A DNA stretch of 64,000 nucleotides from Sorghum bicolor (GCF_000003195.3 NC_012874.2:1457001-1521000); one strand, 5' to 3'. Shown: positions 22,152-35,671, numbered from the stretch's first letter. Notes: generated from the sequence alone by a model not told the origin. Program-made: numbers and translations.

Positions 22152-22287
22152 GGCCTCGGATGTTCTCGAATTTACCTTAATTCATATGTGTTGGAGTAGA
22201 TTTGGGAGAAATTTAGTTCAAGTTCCACTTGAACCCCACCCCAACACATATAGATTGATGTGAATCCAACTATATCCAAACAAAACC
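22152..22287. mobile_element. Short Tourist-like MITE
   Basis: 136 bp starting GGCCTCGGATGTTCTCG and ending CCAAACAAAACC, flanked by TTA on both sides (22149-22151 and 22288-22290). It carries an internal inverted pair (atatgtgttgga / ccaacacatat). Confidence 0.65.
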
Positions 22288-22629
22288 TTAATTTGCTTTG
22301 CAAATGTAGAGACACACACGCGCACCACAGTCCACACAGTCACGTCCACGCAAAAGGCCGGTCGATCGCACTACGTGGTGATTGGTGAAGGCTACTAGCT
22401 AGCTCGATCTCTCAGCTCAGTGCTGCTGGGCTGTTGGCAGCAGAAAGCATGCAGAGAAGATATGTTGCCACTCGTGACTGGAGAATCAACTAAAAGGTGC
22501 GTGGCAGTCGACAGACATAGGACTATATAGGAGAGACTAGAGAAGCCATATATAATGACGACTTCTTTAGCAAACAATATGGTTTATTTTTTGCTTTCAA
22601 CCACATATAGCCTTCTAGTTGTGACATAA

Positions 22630-22760
22630 TTGATTGTGTGGTGTAGTGATAGAAGGCTTGCGCGCGATGCGAGAGGTTTGGATCCTTAACAATGTCGTAT
22701 GTGGACTATTCATGCAAAAAATACGAGACTTTGTGACACCTGACCATATATAGTGGCCGC
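22630..22760 (+). repeat. tRNA-derived SINE-like fragment
   Basis: Contains an A-box-like TGGTGTAGTGATAG and, at the expected distance, a B-box-like GGTTTGGATCC, as in plant SINE heads. No clear poly(A/T) tail or target duplication was found. Confidence 0.35.
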
Positions 22761-25215
22761 TTTGACAAAAGAAATTTCTTTTAGAAATAGTTTAATATCT
22801 TTTGTGATTTTTATGAAAACAATAATATTTTTGGGTAGCCATGGAAAGAGTTTGTTTTTAGGGATGGTTTTGAAACAGTCCTTATAAATTATTAATTTTT
22901 ATAATAGCATACTAGAGGTTTCGAAAACCATCCTAAAAAGTCTATCTTGATTGTGACGTGCGAAATTCTGAGATTGTAATAGCGAGCAAACTTCGATAAG
23001 CATCATATATAACCAACACATTTTAGATGCTTTCTTCTTTCAGAGCAATTGGCTTTCCATTCAATTCTAGCACAAAACAACAAATTGTATAATATTACTA
23101 TTACTCTTCGAGAAAGCAATTACTTTGTCCAAATATAGATCATTTAGGATATTGAAACAATCTGTGAGTTGAACTTTGGTTAGTAGTTTATATAAAATAT
23201 GACATTTAAACAAAGTAATTTTCTGCTATAAAACTACATTTATGTTATGCATTGATGAAAAATGAAAAGAAAAGACTAACAAGAAATCTCAAAATGGCTC
23301 AAATTTATGATTGGAGGAAGCAACTTTTTAGTACCTAGAATTACAACATAAAGTTTATTCGAAACTTTGGTGTCAATCAAATGAATTATAAGTGTATTGG
23401 CAGCACCACAGCACCCAACATGTAGCAGGTACAAGACATCAACCCGTGAGAAACAAAATGCAACTCGCATAGAGAATCATAACAACCTCATGAATCTTCC
23501 TTGAAAACTTAACACGAGACATTCCCTGTAGCAATGCCCAGTGTTATTATATTCTATCATACCAATAAGAAAAAATACAGGCATGATTAGTCTCGAATCA
23601 AGCACATCACACATTCACACATGAATAGTCTCGAATCAAGCACATCACACATTCACACATTCACTTTGGAGCTAGCCTAGAAACAACACCGACACCAATA
23701 AGTAACAACAGTTAATGACAAGATTAGGTATACCACTTAACCATATTTCTAACTATCCACCCTTTCACACACTTATATGCATATCCTCATAATCACCTCC
23801 TTAATCTATTGCTGGTGTGTTAGTGGTGGGTTTGGTATATATTTGTATGATTATTATGACTCAAATGAAGGAACTGTGTGCGCTAAGGACGAATAATTAG
23901 CATGCCAATATGCAAGTTGCTATTTGTTTTTCTAATAATATAATGGATCTTGCAAGTTGAATGTGTACTATATATATCTTACTGCTGCTTACATCACTCA
24001 ATAATGTGTTTTGTTTGCTTATGGTGTATCGAGATTTGTCGATTCATCGCTGTGTACCTTATATTATTATTAGTGGCTAGGAAATTAAATCAGGGCTATG
24101 AACAGTGTATACAATTTGTTGGTTTCATTTAAACTTACATGCTTATGCAAGAGCAGCGAAGTTATTAATTCAATGTTTGTGTAATGTAGCATGATATGTT
24201 ATTCCTAAAAAAAAACATAATTCCATTTTTTTTAGGAATCAGGAGGAACCAGAGGCTCCTAGTAAACACATTAAAAGAAAAAAGGAGTACACAGTTTCAG
24301 AGTTCCAAATATGATATGCCATTGTTGATATATTTTCTCTGATCTCTCTGTTCCAAATTGTAAGTCATTTTGACTTCTCTACTATACATATATAATTTTT
24401 ACTATGTATCTAGACATGATGTATATCTAAGTATATAGCAAAAGCCATGTACCTTAAATAGAAAGAACAACTTACAATTTAGAATGAAGTGTCACAAGTG
24501 CATGAATATATATCTCGCTAAAAGCTGATATGCATGTGTAAACTTATAAGAAAATTGCAGCTTTCAATAGGATCTACCCTTTTATCATTTAGATGCCTAA
24601 ATAAATGAGCAAGGTTTCATACAACAATGATAAAAAAACATTGTTATAGGCAATAAGTGTTAGGTGGCACTCGATTAGTAACTTACACGAAAGCCATGAG
24701 GCCTGCTCGTATCGAATTTTGTTTTAATATTTTCAAGATGAAAACGTTGGATTTAATATTTTCCAACGGGCTACACCATTGTCAGTTCTAAGTTCTGACC
24801 GTCTTGACCACCACACTAATAAGGTTAGTTAGACGCATTTCCATATATGCTGAGATCCTCATATTTGAGTAGCTTGTGACTAAGAGTGCATGACAGTGAC
24901 AACAATGAGGATCTGTTTTGATGACTACAAGATCATCGACCAGAAATTTAGTTTGCAGCCTGTCCATTTCAATGCGCCCATAACATAAGTTGCTACTCGA
25001 AGCAACAGCAAGAAGAAGAGGCCAGGAAGTGATCCACGCCATGCATGACAATAATGGGCGGATTAATCTATGGCCAATTAGGTCTTAGAAAAACCCTATG
25101 CCCAATTAATTACTGAATTAAGCTTGGGAGCATCGATCAACAGATCAGCGAATTGATACGGCAGTAGCTGTGTTGAATGGTCGAGTATTTTAGTTTGATC
25201 AGACTGAATTTGGGC
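22761..25215. other. Intergenic
   Basis: No gene. Two tandem 38-bp units (tagtctcgaatcaagcacat...) lie at 23588-23660. The segment 24337-24493 (ctctctgttccaaattgtaa ... ttacaatttagaatgaag) is a Stowaway-like inverted element. Confidence 0.4.
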
Positions 25216-25959
25216 ATAAGAGTTGGTAGTTTTTTTGCAATTTGGCCCTTTTTTGAAACAATTTTTACAATTAGACCCTATGCGAAACATTTTTTAAAAA
25301 TAGACCGTATTTCGGCGTTCTGGAACAGTACGCCGTGGTATGAGGCTCGGCGTTGTGTGACACAACGCCGACGTTGTGCCACGTCATCGACGACCACGGT
25401 CGTTGAAAACACGTGGCCGGACTACGGCGTTAAATGGCCTAGCGCCGAGCCACATACCTCGACGTTAAATGACCTAGCGCCGAGGTCTGCGGTTGTACAC
25501 AGCAAGGCCCAATTCGCACGGTGGCCCACATACCTCGGCGTTTTGCCATTTATCGCCAAGCCTCATAGCTCGGCGTCACACGACTCGACGCCGAGCTCTG
25601 ACTAACCAGCCCGAGCCAAGGCCCCTTCTTCTTCCTCTCTTCATTCTTTCTTTGTGCTCATCCCCTTTTTTCTCTTCCTCTCTCTTCCCACGAACCCTAA
25701 ATCCTAAAACCAGGCATAGAGGTGTCGGATCGAGGCTTATAACGGTTTCCTAAGGTACTACTCCTTCCTCTCTTCCCTTTCATCCATTAGGATCTTGTTT
25801 TAGTGGTGGTTTTTTTATGGAATATGTCATTAATGGTTTGCTTCATGTCATTTGGGAAATGCCATTTATCCAATGAGTAATTGACTCAAATGCGTGTTTA
25901 CTATGGTATAGTATGTACAATTCATGTCCTCATTTAGTGTTTTATGTTGTGGATTATGG

Positions 25960-27117
25960 TTAGGGTTTGCTACTCTTTAGGGTTTTGCTACTCTTTAGTG
26001 CATTGGGCCACTTTGTTAACTTTTTAGTAAGTACGGCCACGGTGTACCTCTTCTCCTTATATGAATTGATCACCCGAAATGGACGGTGGTGGAGAATTGA
26101 ATTCTCTTGCAACCATGATTTCAACTCATCCATTGTGGCAAACAATAAACCCTTGCGTATGATGGGACAAACACTAACATCAGGGATGCTGCTCTCGTTT
26201 AGCCCACCATCAGCAAAAGCCCTATGACCATGGCTAAGGTCCTCGAAATCACCAATTGAAGGCTCTCTATCAGGCAACACCCTCCTCAAAATCTCTATTT
26301 CCCTTTCAGTGAGACGACGAACGGGGCGATCGTCATCGGAGTCAACATCCGCCACATCCTCAAATATCTCATCATCTCCATCTACTTCGATATCTAATCG
26401 ATTGGTGGCCCGAGCATCGCCAAATTCTTCTTCACCACTAAGATCATCCTCATCACTAAGGTCATCATCAATGGAATCATCACCACTAGCGTCATCTAAA
26501 CCCTTTTCTGAGTCACCGATTACATATGAGTCATCATTGTCCTCATTGTGACTGTTGCCCTGAACATCTCTATGCTCCATTGTATTGTCTTCAGCATATC
26601 TATCGTCCTCAGCCCATCCAACACCATGGTCGGGAAAACCTAGCCCTTCTGCACCACCATATTCATCATGCTCCTGTGATACTACCACTTGGCTATCACC
26701 ATACCATGGTTGTGTGACAACTATTTCTTCTTCCAAAGAAGGACCGACATCTACGAGAGCGGGGGACGGTCGGCATTCTACTCTTACAGATGACTCCTTG
26801 CTAACAACTAAATCCAAAGAACGGACTTCAGAGGCCAAAACAACCGCCTTGTAATGAGTCCATTCTAAGTCACTTGATATTGGCAACAAACGCTTGATAC
26901 GTGGACCATTTGCCGACCCAACATCTATCACGCCTTGAATCTGAACATAATCCACATCATTCCAACCTAACTTTAATTTCACTTCCTCTAACAATTGGGC
27001 CAATGTGGGCGATTCACCAAAAATCAACAAATGCTCACTCATTTTCTCAAATTTGACACTATCATCTCTTGTCCTAACAACACGGCCTCCATGATGCAAC
27101 CTCACTAATTTATCCAT
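25960..27117 (-). CDS. MuDR-type transposase, N-terminal part only
   Basis: Continuous 385-codon ORF. Residues about 1-110 (MDKLVRLHHGGRVV..., LAQLLEEVKLKLGW, IKRLLPISSDLEWTHYK) resemble the N-terminal PB1-like region of plant MuDR transposases. A long acidic linker follows (DDSIDDDLSDEDDLSGEE). The start of the DNA-binding domain comes next (LLFATMDELKSWLQENSI, FRVINSYKEKRYTVAV). It stops there: the cysteine/histidine part of that domain, the DDE catalytic domain and the SWIM finger are absent. The last 20 or so residues (KLTKWPNALKSSKT) look unrelated, as after an internal deletion, and a duplicated gctactcttta motif lies nearby (25968-26000). No stop codon interrupts the retained part. Expression is unknown. 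Confidence 0.75.
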   Translation of the reverse strand: MDKLVRLHHGGRVVRTRDDSVKFEKMSEHLLIFGESPTLAQLLEEVKLKLGWNDVDYVQIQGVIDVGSANGPRIKRLLPISSDLEWTHYKAVVLASEVRSLDLVVSKESSVRVECRPSPALVDVGPSLEEEIVVTQPWYGDSQVVVSQEHDEYGGAEGLGFPDHGVGWAEDDRYAEDNTMEHRDVQGNSHNEDNDDSYVIGDSEKGLDDASGDDSIDDDLSDEDDLSGEEEFGDARATNRLDIEVDGDDEIFEDVADVDSDDDRPVRRLTEREIEILRRVLPDREPSIGDFEDLSHGHRAFADGGLNESSIPDVSVCPIIRKGLLFATMDELKSWLQENSILHHRPFRVINSYKEKRYTVAVLTKKLTKWPNALKSSKTLKSSKP

Positions 27118-27144
27118 CTACAACCATCACACATCGAAATATTG

Positions 27145-27146
<2 letters not shown>

Positions 27147-27241
<95 letters not shown>
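27147..27241. repeat. (AT)n microsatellite
   Basis: About 95 bp of AT dinucleotides, inside the Mutator-like element directly upstream of the transposase-fragment start codon. Confidence 0.9.
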
Positions 27242-27242
<1 letters not shown>

Positions 27243-28015
27243 TATAAATATCTACTTTATTAAAAACAAATATCAAAAACTAAGAAACCCTAAAACTACG
27301 CTATAAGCCATAACAATTAATGTTTCAACATAAGAACATACTAATTAACGTTCTCCACAACACCGAAGCATGAACATTTGAATCAAACTCATGCAAGGCC
27401 GAGGCATGACCAAATGAACAAGCACCACCTTCATCCTAGGGTTTCCAACGAAAACAATCAATGCAGCAAAATCTAAACGGATAGAATGGAAGAGGGGAAG
27501 GAGTATTACCTCGGGACCAACTTGAAGGGGTTGATTTGGGCCCCTAGCCACTCCCTAATGGCTAGGGTTTGAGGGGGCGGCGGGGTAAGGAGAGAGAGAG
27601 GTGGGAAGAGATAAAACTGAATGGAGGGAGGAGGAAGAAGGCCGCGCGCGGGTCTGGATAGCCCAGACCTCGGCGTCACACGACTTAACGCCGAGGTCTG
27701 AGGCTCAGCGCTAAAGGGCGGCACGCCGAGGTGTTGGGCCGCTAGGCCAAAATGGGCCGTCCAGCACCGCGCCCCTGACCTCGGCGTTAGCTTACTTGAC
27801 GCCGAGGTACCGGCCACGTGTTTCCGACGACAATGGTCGTCGATGACGTGGCAGTAGCACGGCGTAGAGGCCCTGCACGCCGAGACGCGGAACCTCGGCG
27901 TTTTGTAACATGACGTCGAAAGACGGTCCATTTTTGAAAATTGTTTCTCCAGGGGTCTAATTGCAGAAAAAGTTTCGGAAAAGGGCCAAATTACAAAAAT
28001 TTCACATAAGAGTTG

Positions 28016-29975
28016 TGTCCTGAATTATATGGAGCGAAGTGAGTCTAACTCAACTGGTTGGGGTGAAAGCAAGTGTAGTCATGCACCTCAACTACTAAGA
28101 TTTATTTAAGACATATTCAATTCAAATTTGGTTGTGTATTTTCTGCTTAACGGAGAAAACTGTTCTAGTCGTTACTCCTCTAGGTTGGGCTCTTAATTTT
28201 TTCGTAATTATATGAGATTATCCCACTTTGTTTCTTCGAAATAAAATAGGGGAGACCGTACCTATCCCACAAAAAAGAACAGATCAGCCAATTGAAAGCA
28301 GATATATGCATACATCAGCAAGTCATGCTCATTGCCGAGGATGAAAAAACTAAGAGAATGCAGGACTGGCTTGAACGCAACTAGCTAGCAATTTGAGTGC
28401 GTCTACACGTATGCAAAACTTGGCATTGGGCAAAAAGTGGTTCCGGACATATGCTTGCTGACTAGAACCCGTACTTGATGACGCATTTGACGAGTGCAAC
28501 TCCTAAGTTCAGGTCATCTCACGAGTCACGACCACAAAGCTGCATTTGTGGTTTCCTCGGGCTCAATGTCTCAATGGGACCAACCTTGTAACCTAATATT
28601 GCTGGGCATATGTGGTGATATTGCGTAGAAAGATTTGGTAACGAGGTTCAGCGTGAAGCCTACGTTCATAAAACCTTTGTGTCATTTCTTTCTTTTTGGC
28701 GAAAGATTTTTCATGGATTTTCTGGTGCTGAGAAAGACACTCAACTACTGGTCTCCTACTAGACTTAAGTTTTTTATCATACTTCCTCTGTGCACAAAAT
28801 AATACATTATAGAATTCATGCCAGACAAATTAGCTGAATTTTAACTAAGTTTACAGTAAATAATATTAGCATATATGTCTCTAAATTTTTTTATGAAAAT
28901 ATAATTTATAGCTACTCTAATGGTACTTAATTTGTATCAAAAGAATGTTAGTAATTTTTTTATATATAATTTCAGTCAAAGTTCATACTATTTGACTCCT
29001 CAAAAAGTGATAATTGCATTCTTTTGTGAGTTTGATTCCTTTTAAGAGACTAAGTTTGTGCTTATATTCTTGCCATGTCACAGGATTTGTCGGACAAAGA
29101 TTCTTTAGCGACATGATGCTTAGTTTTTGCAGTTATAAAAACAGCCGACATGGAAAAGACTAAACTAAAATATTTAAAGACTATTGGTGAGTACAAGAGA
29201 CAAACGATGAGTTGTAGCAATATGCCCTACACTTTGTCCCTCCTTCTGAATGCTTCTATTGTTTTTGGTACAGAAGAAGTCCTCTCATGCGCTGAATATT
29301 ATATGCTATTTCGGCAATATATGCCAAATGTCTTGTGAATCTTTTATTTTTGTGAGGATTGCAAGAGATCTTAACAGATGAAATAGCAGCCATAGTGTTA
29401 TTAATAAGGCGGGGAGTACTCTACTAGCTAGTAGTGTTTGGTCTTCAGTGTGAACACTAACTTTTTAAGCAGGAGTATGCAGTAGTAGTACCAAAGCTAG
29501 CTTATGTCAAGTCACTGGTTAGCCAGCTGATGAGTCAAGTTCGCTCCTTGAGCGAATTTCCTTTCAGGATTCGACAAGCATCTGTCACTTTTCACTTTGG
29601 CATCTCCAATGCTTCTTCTAGCCAAGTGAAAACCAGTAGCATTTTTTTTAGGACAAACCAGTATAGCCAGTAGCATTTATAATACTGCTATGAATCCATC
29701 GTATGAGAATACAATTGGTTCTAAGTAATTGCACCTCATACATTTGCGTTTGTTTTTCAGAAAACTAGAATCATTTCTGCCTACAAGTTATATCCAGAGA
29801 AATTTGACAAGTTAGGTCCCAATCAGTCGTAGCCAATTTACGGCTGTATTTTTTTCCTAACCACTTTTCTTTGCTAAATCACTGTGTTCTCTTTGCTTCA
29901 GTGATCCTGATCATCCCTCAATAATTGTCAGAACTCAGAAAATGGCTAGCTTCTCATGGCCAAGCTAAGCTAGAG
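28016..29975. other. Intergenic
   Basis: No gene. 28030-28265 opens with a tRNA-like phrase (gtctaactcaactggttggg), so it may be a decayed SINE. 28786-29015 is a degenerate Stowaway-like stretch. Confidence 0.35.
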
Positions 29976-31481
29976 CTAAGAGCAGATCAATGGCGTGTAC
30001 GGCTTCCAACAGATCCGGTCCAGAACAACGACGAACGCCATGATCATGGCGCAATCCACGCCCGGCTGGACGACGAGGCTGAACACGTCGTCGCCAAGCG
30101 TCAGCGAATTCGACTTCTTCCTCGTTATCCTCGCCACCTCCTCACCGTCGCCATTGCGGATCTTGCAGCTTCTCCTCCTGAAGCAGCCCTCGACCCAGAA
30201 GCTGGTGCTGCATGATGATCCTGACATGGACACTTCTGCTTCATGGCCTTTCTGTAGAACCGAGCATTTCCTCATCGAGAAGAGTCTGTGTGAACTTGTC
30301 GTCTTGGCCTGGCCTTCTTCTGATGCATTGTAGCAGTTCCATTGGTCGTGCATGCTGAAAATCTGTTGCCAAAAAGAAAAGGTAGATTTGTTAGCCTTTC
30401 CTCCTCCTATTAGCTAGTTGTAGTGAATTTGCAGGCCGGTTTTCAAAGACCAACGCTTGTTCATCTGTTTAACTCTGGATGTAGATTTACACATTGGATT
30501 TGGCTTTAATTTCGCTCAGACTATTATATTGCGAAGAACTTTGAACAAAGTAACCAATCGAGTTTAACTTGACAGGATACATACAGGGAAAGGATACAAA
30601 TAAAGCTAGCATTTTATCTGTTGTGTAATTATTTTTTTTCTGAAAAAAGGACATTTGTTTGGTATGTATCTTCCTAATCCTAGGTGCATTTTTCTTAGTG
30701 GAGTGAACTGACTGATTTCCTGTAACTAATTGTCGTATTCATTTGGTCTGGATAATCTCCTGGTGAGCTATAGCCTATAGATGTTTGCAGACCTGGTACT
30801 ATATGACAAATAGGCTACAACAACCAGTACGTAGAGCCGATGTGGCGAGAGATTTATATATGAAACAAGGAAATAAAAAATGTTGTGATTTGGAGTGGGA
30901 GTGATGAAATTCAATGAATCAACTCTAGCAGAATATATAAGCAGGAATCCTGCAGAGTGACGAAACACCATTTCCCGATCTGAAAAAGACCCCATTTTGC
31001 TGCGAGGACAGCATGACCGATCGATCGATCGATGCGACTTGCGGCTGGATCGATCGTGTAGGCTTATTCAAAATGAAATTTTTTGGACACTGCAGACACG
31101 AACCTGCGGCCTGAGGGCGAGGAGTGGCGCGCCGTGGCCGTCCATGAGGAGGAGCTCGCCGGCGAAGAGCTTCTGACGGCGCGAGTAGTTGTCGACGCGG
31201 AAGGCGAGAGCGCCGGCGGCGTCGTAGACGGAGAAGCCGTCGGTGCCGTGGAACCCCATGCTGGACCGCTTCCACACGGTGTGGTGCAGCGCCGCCGCGC
31301 AGCCAACGCTGGCGTCGGCGCCGTCGTCTCCTCCGCAGGCGCCGCCGGGAGGAAGAGGAACAAGTGGCCGCGTCGGCGTCGGCTTCGGCGTCGTCTCCGC
31401 GGCCGACGACGGGTGGATCCGGCTCGCCGATATCGCCATCATGCTGCCGCTGGATCGGTCGGGGAAGGCCGCCGCCGTCAT
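29976..31481 (-). CDS. LURP-one-related protein (two exons), paralogue
   Basis: Exon 1 is 31104-31481 and exon 2 is 29976-30362, giving 254 aa. The 741-bp intron sits at exactly the same codon as in the 20.1-21.8 kb gene (after PLLALRPQ, before IFSMHDQWNC; GT at 31103-31102, CAG before 30362). Core motifs: HTVWKRSSMGFHGTDGFSVY, FRVDNYSRRQKLFAGELLLM, LFSMRKCSVLQ, VEGCFRRRSCKI, VARITRKK, LGDDVFSLVV and the closing helix CAMIMAFVVVLDRICW. Compared with its paralogue, exon 2 is about 28 codons shorter, mostly in the low-complexity parts after HDQWNC and at the C terminus. The two genes are clear tandem-type duplicates separated by a transposon. ATG 31481 is favoured by a TATA box 63 bp upstream; a second Met pair at residues 14-15 is an alternative. 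Confidence 0.9.
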
Positions 31482-31543
31482 TTACCGATCGATCTCGCTC
31501 GAAAGCGTCAATGGCTGGCGCGGCGCATCGATCCCCTCGTTTT

Positions 31544-31551
31544 TATTTATA
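31544..31551 (-). promoter_or_regulatory. TATA box of the 30.0-31.5 kb gene
   Basis: Minus-strand TATAAATA, 63-70 bp upstream of the ATG, predicting a leader of about 35 nt. Confidence 0.6.
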
Positions 31552-31559
31552 CTCGTGAG

Positions 31560-34500
31560 TCGTGACCGGTCATGTCTGCGTCACGTCTCACCGATATATT
31601 GTAGTGCTGTGCAGTGTACAGTTGTACGTATACGTACGACGTGCTAGTTGCAATGGAATTTTGGTTGATTGTTTGGTGGGTTGTGACGGTGTGAGTGTGT
31701 GCAGCGTAGTGTTGTTGTGTTGACTCTTGGGTGCATGCGCCTGCAAGCTGCAGGATCAAAGATTCCCATGCCGCCCTATACCCACTATATCTACTATCCT
31801 AGCTATATATCCTCATAATCAAGGAAGCTTCTAAAGTTTGAAAGATAGCATTTTTATATTCAGGGGAATGGTACCTCTATTTGACATGTACAATAGATGT
31901 ATAGATACTTTGTGATCTCTATTAAGTTGTGATAAACTTATCAGTTAGTCTATATGGCAATTTTTTTTCTATCTTAGTTTTCCTACTTTCTTCCTATGTA
32001 TGACACCCTGTGTGTTGTCTTCAATTCATTTTGTTAACACCTTACCTTAAGTTATGTTCGCTCTTTTGCTTCTCATGATGTTATGAATCTAGAATTTGTC
32101 TTATATATTGTTATCTTATTTTTAGTTGCTACAATATTTAATCTTGAACATTGTTAACTCCAAATGAATCTCGAAAACAAAGGAGGTGATAACCATCGTT
32201 TGTCTACACTAAACTCCTCTGTTGTATAACATGTTGAATTTTCTCTTATTATCAAACAAATTTATGTGTAGCAAAAAGATCTGCAAAATAAATAGGCATT
32301 TACAATTATAGCATCAATATTATCTAAAGTGACAACTTACATAAATTTGTTAGCATGCATATATACTTGATCTATATGACTGCTCAATATATGTATTTAC
32401 TTTAAGTTTGGTTTTATGCATTTATAGTAATCAAAGTGGGTAGTTAAGAAACATATAAATATGTAATTTATATTTTCACACATTTTTATAATAATACATG
32501 TTGCTAATTTATGAGTTATTTGGATTATCTATCCCAATTGTAGGGTGGACAATTTAGATGAAAATTTATCGGCTATATTAGTTTATGTTTTATAATGACA
32601 TATGGTGGATTATTTAAATTAAATACATATTTGGGGGTTATTTATGTTGTTCTTCATAATGGCATATTTTGGTAGACTTTTAGAAAACTAGTTCTTATTA
32701 TCATTGTTGACTAGGCTACCAAATTAATGGCAATATCTTTGGTTTTGTCTTGATAATTTATATGTTTCCTAACATGTCTTATGGTATGCAGAGGCTCCAT
32801 TAGGACCTCCAATTAGTAATAATATATGATTAATTACTTACTACAAACTCAATCATTATCATTTTTAACAATCTCAAAAAGTCGGTCCAAGTTTTAATTG
32901 TCATTGTTGAATTCGATCATTAGGACTATTTCAAATTGGAACCTCAAAACCATTTGTTATATATACACCAACAACCTAGCTAGGGGAGCAGAAGGTCACG
33001 GAAAAAGTGTGTGGCGGCTGACTTCACACAACCATAAAACATGACTTATTTGTAACCAGAAAGAGTGCCAACATAGAGGATCGAACACGAAGCATCGTTT
33101 AACGTCCCATATATATATATAACTATTGCTCTGTAGCTGGCTATAAAATAATTTATTTTGTAGCCACTTTGAGTTACGATAATTACTATATTAATTTAGA
33201 AGATTATATATATGCCTCCATTAATTGTTGCATGGCCAACAAGCTAAGTCGTTAATAACTGGGCGTGTTAACATGTCATTATGCTCCTCAAGCACGCTCT
33301 GCACTCTGCCCATTAGAGATAGCTAGATGCATGGCTACAGCATCAGCCAATTAATCACCTGGATTTATAATTACCCGTGCAAGCGTTAAAGCCCAAGATA
33401 ACGCGCGTGATATACATAAATATATAATCCTACGTAGTGTGCTTGATAGAATTTTTGCTGGCGGTGGTTCCCTTTAGTTGGGTGGGTGAAGTCTGGAGTG
33501 CATGCAGCTCCATCCTGGGATGTCATGTCGCCTTCATGAGTGCCCGCGTGATGCATTATTCCAGCTTCTCGTAGCCGGCCTTCTAGTAGCTAGCTACGTA
33601 GTTGCCAACTTGCCATCGAAACATCAGTCAGAAACAGGAGGCTTTAGTTTAATGAAGTAATAACATGAATAATGGTTAGTCATTGTGGCCACCAAGACTT
33701 GACACCCCGTTAACTCGTCGACAACCAACCGATCTTGCATTGCTTGCTTGTTTGCTCTTGAAAAAGCACGTCCTGACAGAGAACAATTTGGATATATACA
33801 AGCATTTTTCTGATTCTCCTTTTCAATGGCTGATTTGATCGGTCGACTAAATACCCACCACAATTCACACACACTATGCATGGTGGTTTAGTCAAGAGAA
33901 CACAACTCCTTTTCTGACAATTACATTTCAACCGGTCTATGCTACTGCTTAATTATTTACTATGTCTAGTCTAATAACCATTCAGATATGAGATATTGCC
34001 ATCAGCAACTTGCTGGGGTGCCAAATCAAATTTGAGGAACACTAGCCTGTCAACTCGTGCCTCTGCACAGGCTAGAATCTTATGACGCATAAATGTATTA
34101 GAAGTTTCATGTTAGTGTGTACAACTAATCAAAATTAGTTATCTTAGCGCTATCTCGTTTTCTTCATTATCTAACGCAATACCGATATTAAACAGATTTT
34201 GTACTTTGTATACACAGCACTTCTGATGAACTTACCAAATATTCTATATATCTTTCTTCAAACCCGGTCCGTAGATTTTTTTTTCTCTGTACATGGGACT
34301 TCATGGTCTTTAATGTGCATCTAGTTGAATCTCATCTTAAGTTATGGTGGCTCTTGGTGCAACCTATTTCTCCTGACGTCATGGATATATATCTCGATTC
34401 TCATGTTTTGATCTTATTAGTCGCTACAAATTTTTATCAGCATGTTATAGTTGAAACTCTTGCCCTTATTGTAGCTTTTATGAAAACTCTTAATTTTATT

Positions 34501-35663
34501 AAAAAGTAATGATTTTCATGTCTAGGCTACACTTTAATTATAATGATGATATACATGTTCGTTTACACCTGAATCACATCGCTCAAGATGGGCAGAGCTT
34601 TTAAGTGAGATCTAGGAGAAACCAATAGTGCTAACCTCCGGATGATATTAATATTTAAGCCTAAAAATTGTTGTCTAGTCCAAACAAAATTAAAAAACCA
34701 GGAACGACATGGCAACCTTTGGTTTGCATTGGCCTTTGGTGTTTAAGATATTGAATTTTCTCTACCAAAGAATTATGCATGTAGTAGTGATTTTTATATA
34801 TAGTAATGGAGTGCTTACAGTTATCCCCTCTCTATCTCTGAAAGCTTCAATTTCTAAAGTTGTCTTAAGTCAATTTTTTTTTGAGCTGTAACCGAATTTT
34901 TAGGAAAAAACACTAAGATTTATAGTACTAAATTAGTACCTTTAGATTTATCATATAATATATTTTCATAAGATACTCATTTATATTATAGATATTGATG
35001 TTTTTTCTATAAAGTTTGAAGCTTAAAAAAGTTTGACTGGCATAGATTCTAGGAACTGAAACTTGAGAATAGATCGAGGGAGTACTATCAATACAGATAT
35101 GATATAATATTGTAACCAAATCTATAAAATTGTCTAAAGTGCAAAATTACCTAATAATTATTAAAACTTTAAAATAACAATAGTTATTATTATCTTTATG
35201 GTATTGCTACAAAATTTTAAATGATTTGCTATTGTCATAATTATATGAACCATTAAGGAACATTTTTTTGCATCCTAGAAAAACAGTATTTTTGTCTCAT
35301 GCATGCATGCTTGTATTGATATATACTTCATTTGCAAGAATGCATAACATGTATGTTTATTTTAAGCTATCTTTTACATATTAGTAGTGATAGAAGTAGA
35401 TAATTCAGAAGCATTTATAGACACAATTTATCGTTATTCAAACTTTTTTCATAATAACTTATGTTAGCACTTTATATATAGATTTTATAGGATATATATT
35501 TTAGTTTATTTTTTAATAATGGCAAGAGTGCTAATTAGATGCAACTTTAAGGGGATATTTAGATTATCTATCTTAATAATGTCACATGTACAAAAGAGAC
35601 TACACACTTGTGTTGTGATGCATGTCTTTAGCTAGGTTTATTCCACCTATATATATGGCGTAT
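31560..35663. other. AT-rich intergenic with a degenerate direct repeat
   Basis: No gene. Ordered similar blocks (cttaagttatg, tctcatg, cttatt..tagt.gctacaa, then ttggattatctatc / ttagattatctatc) occur in 31990-32560 and again in 34330-35570 in the same orientation. This suggests two eroded copies of one non-coding element. Confidence 0.35.
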
Positions 35664-35671
35664 GTAACAAG

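Larger units (their letters stand above)
25226..28005. mobile_element. Mutator-like element (deletion derivative)
   Basis: A 10-bp duplication ATAAGAGTTG flanks it (25216-25225 and 28006-28015). Inverted ends start GTAGTTTTTTTGCAATTTGG and, from the right, GTGAAATTTTTGTAATTTGG, and extend for about 400 bp. Both ends are loaded with cggcgtt/acgccga motifs. Inside on the minus strand is an ORF for the N-terminal part of a MuDR-type transposase. The catalytic and zinc-knuckle parts are missing, so the element cannot move on its own. It sits between the two two-exon LURP-one genes. Confidence 0.88.
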
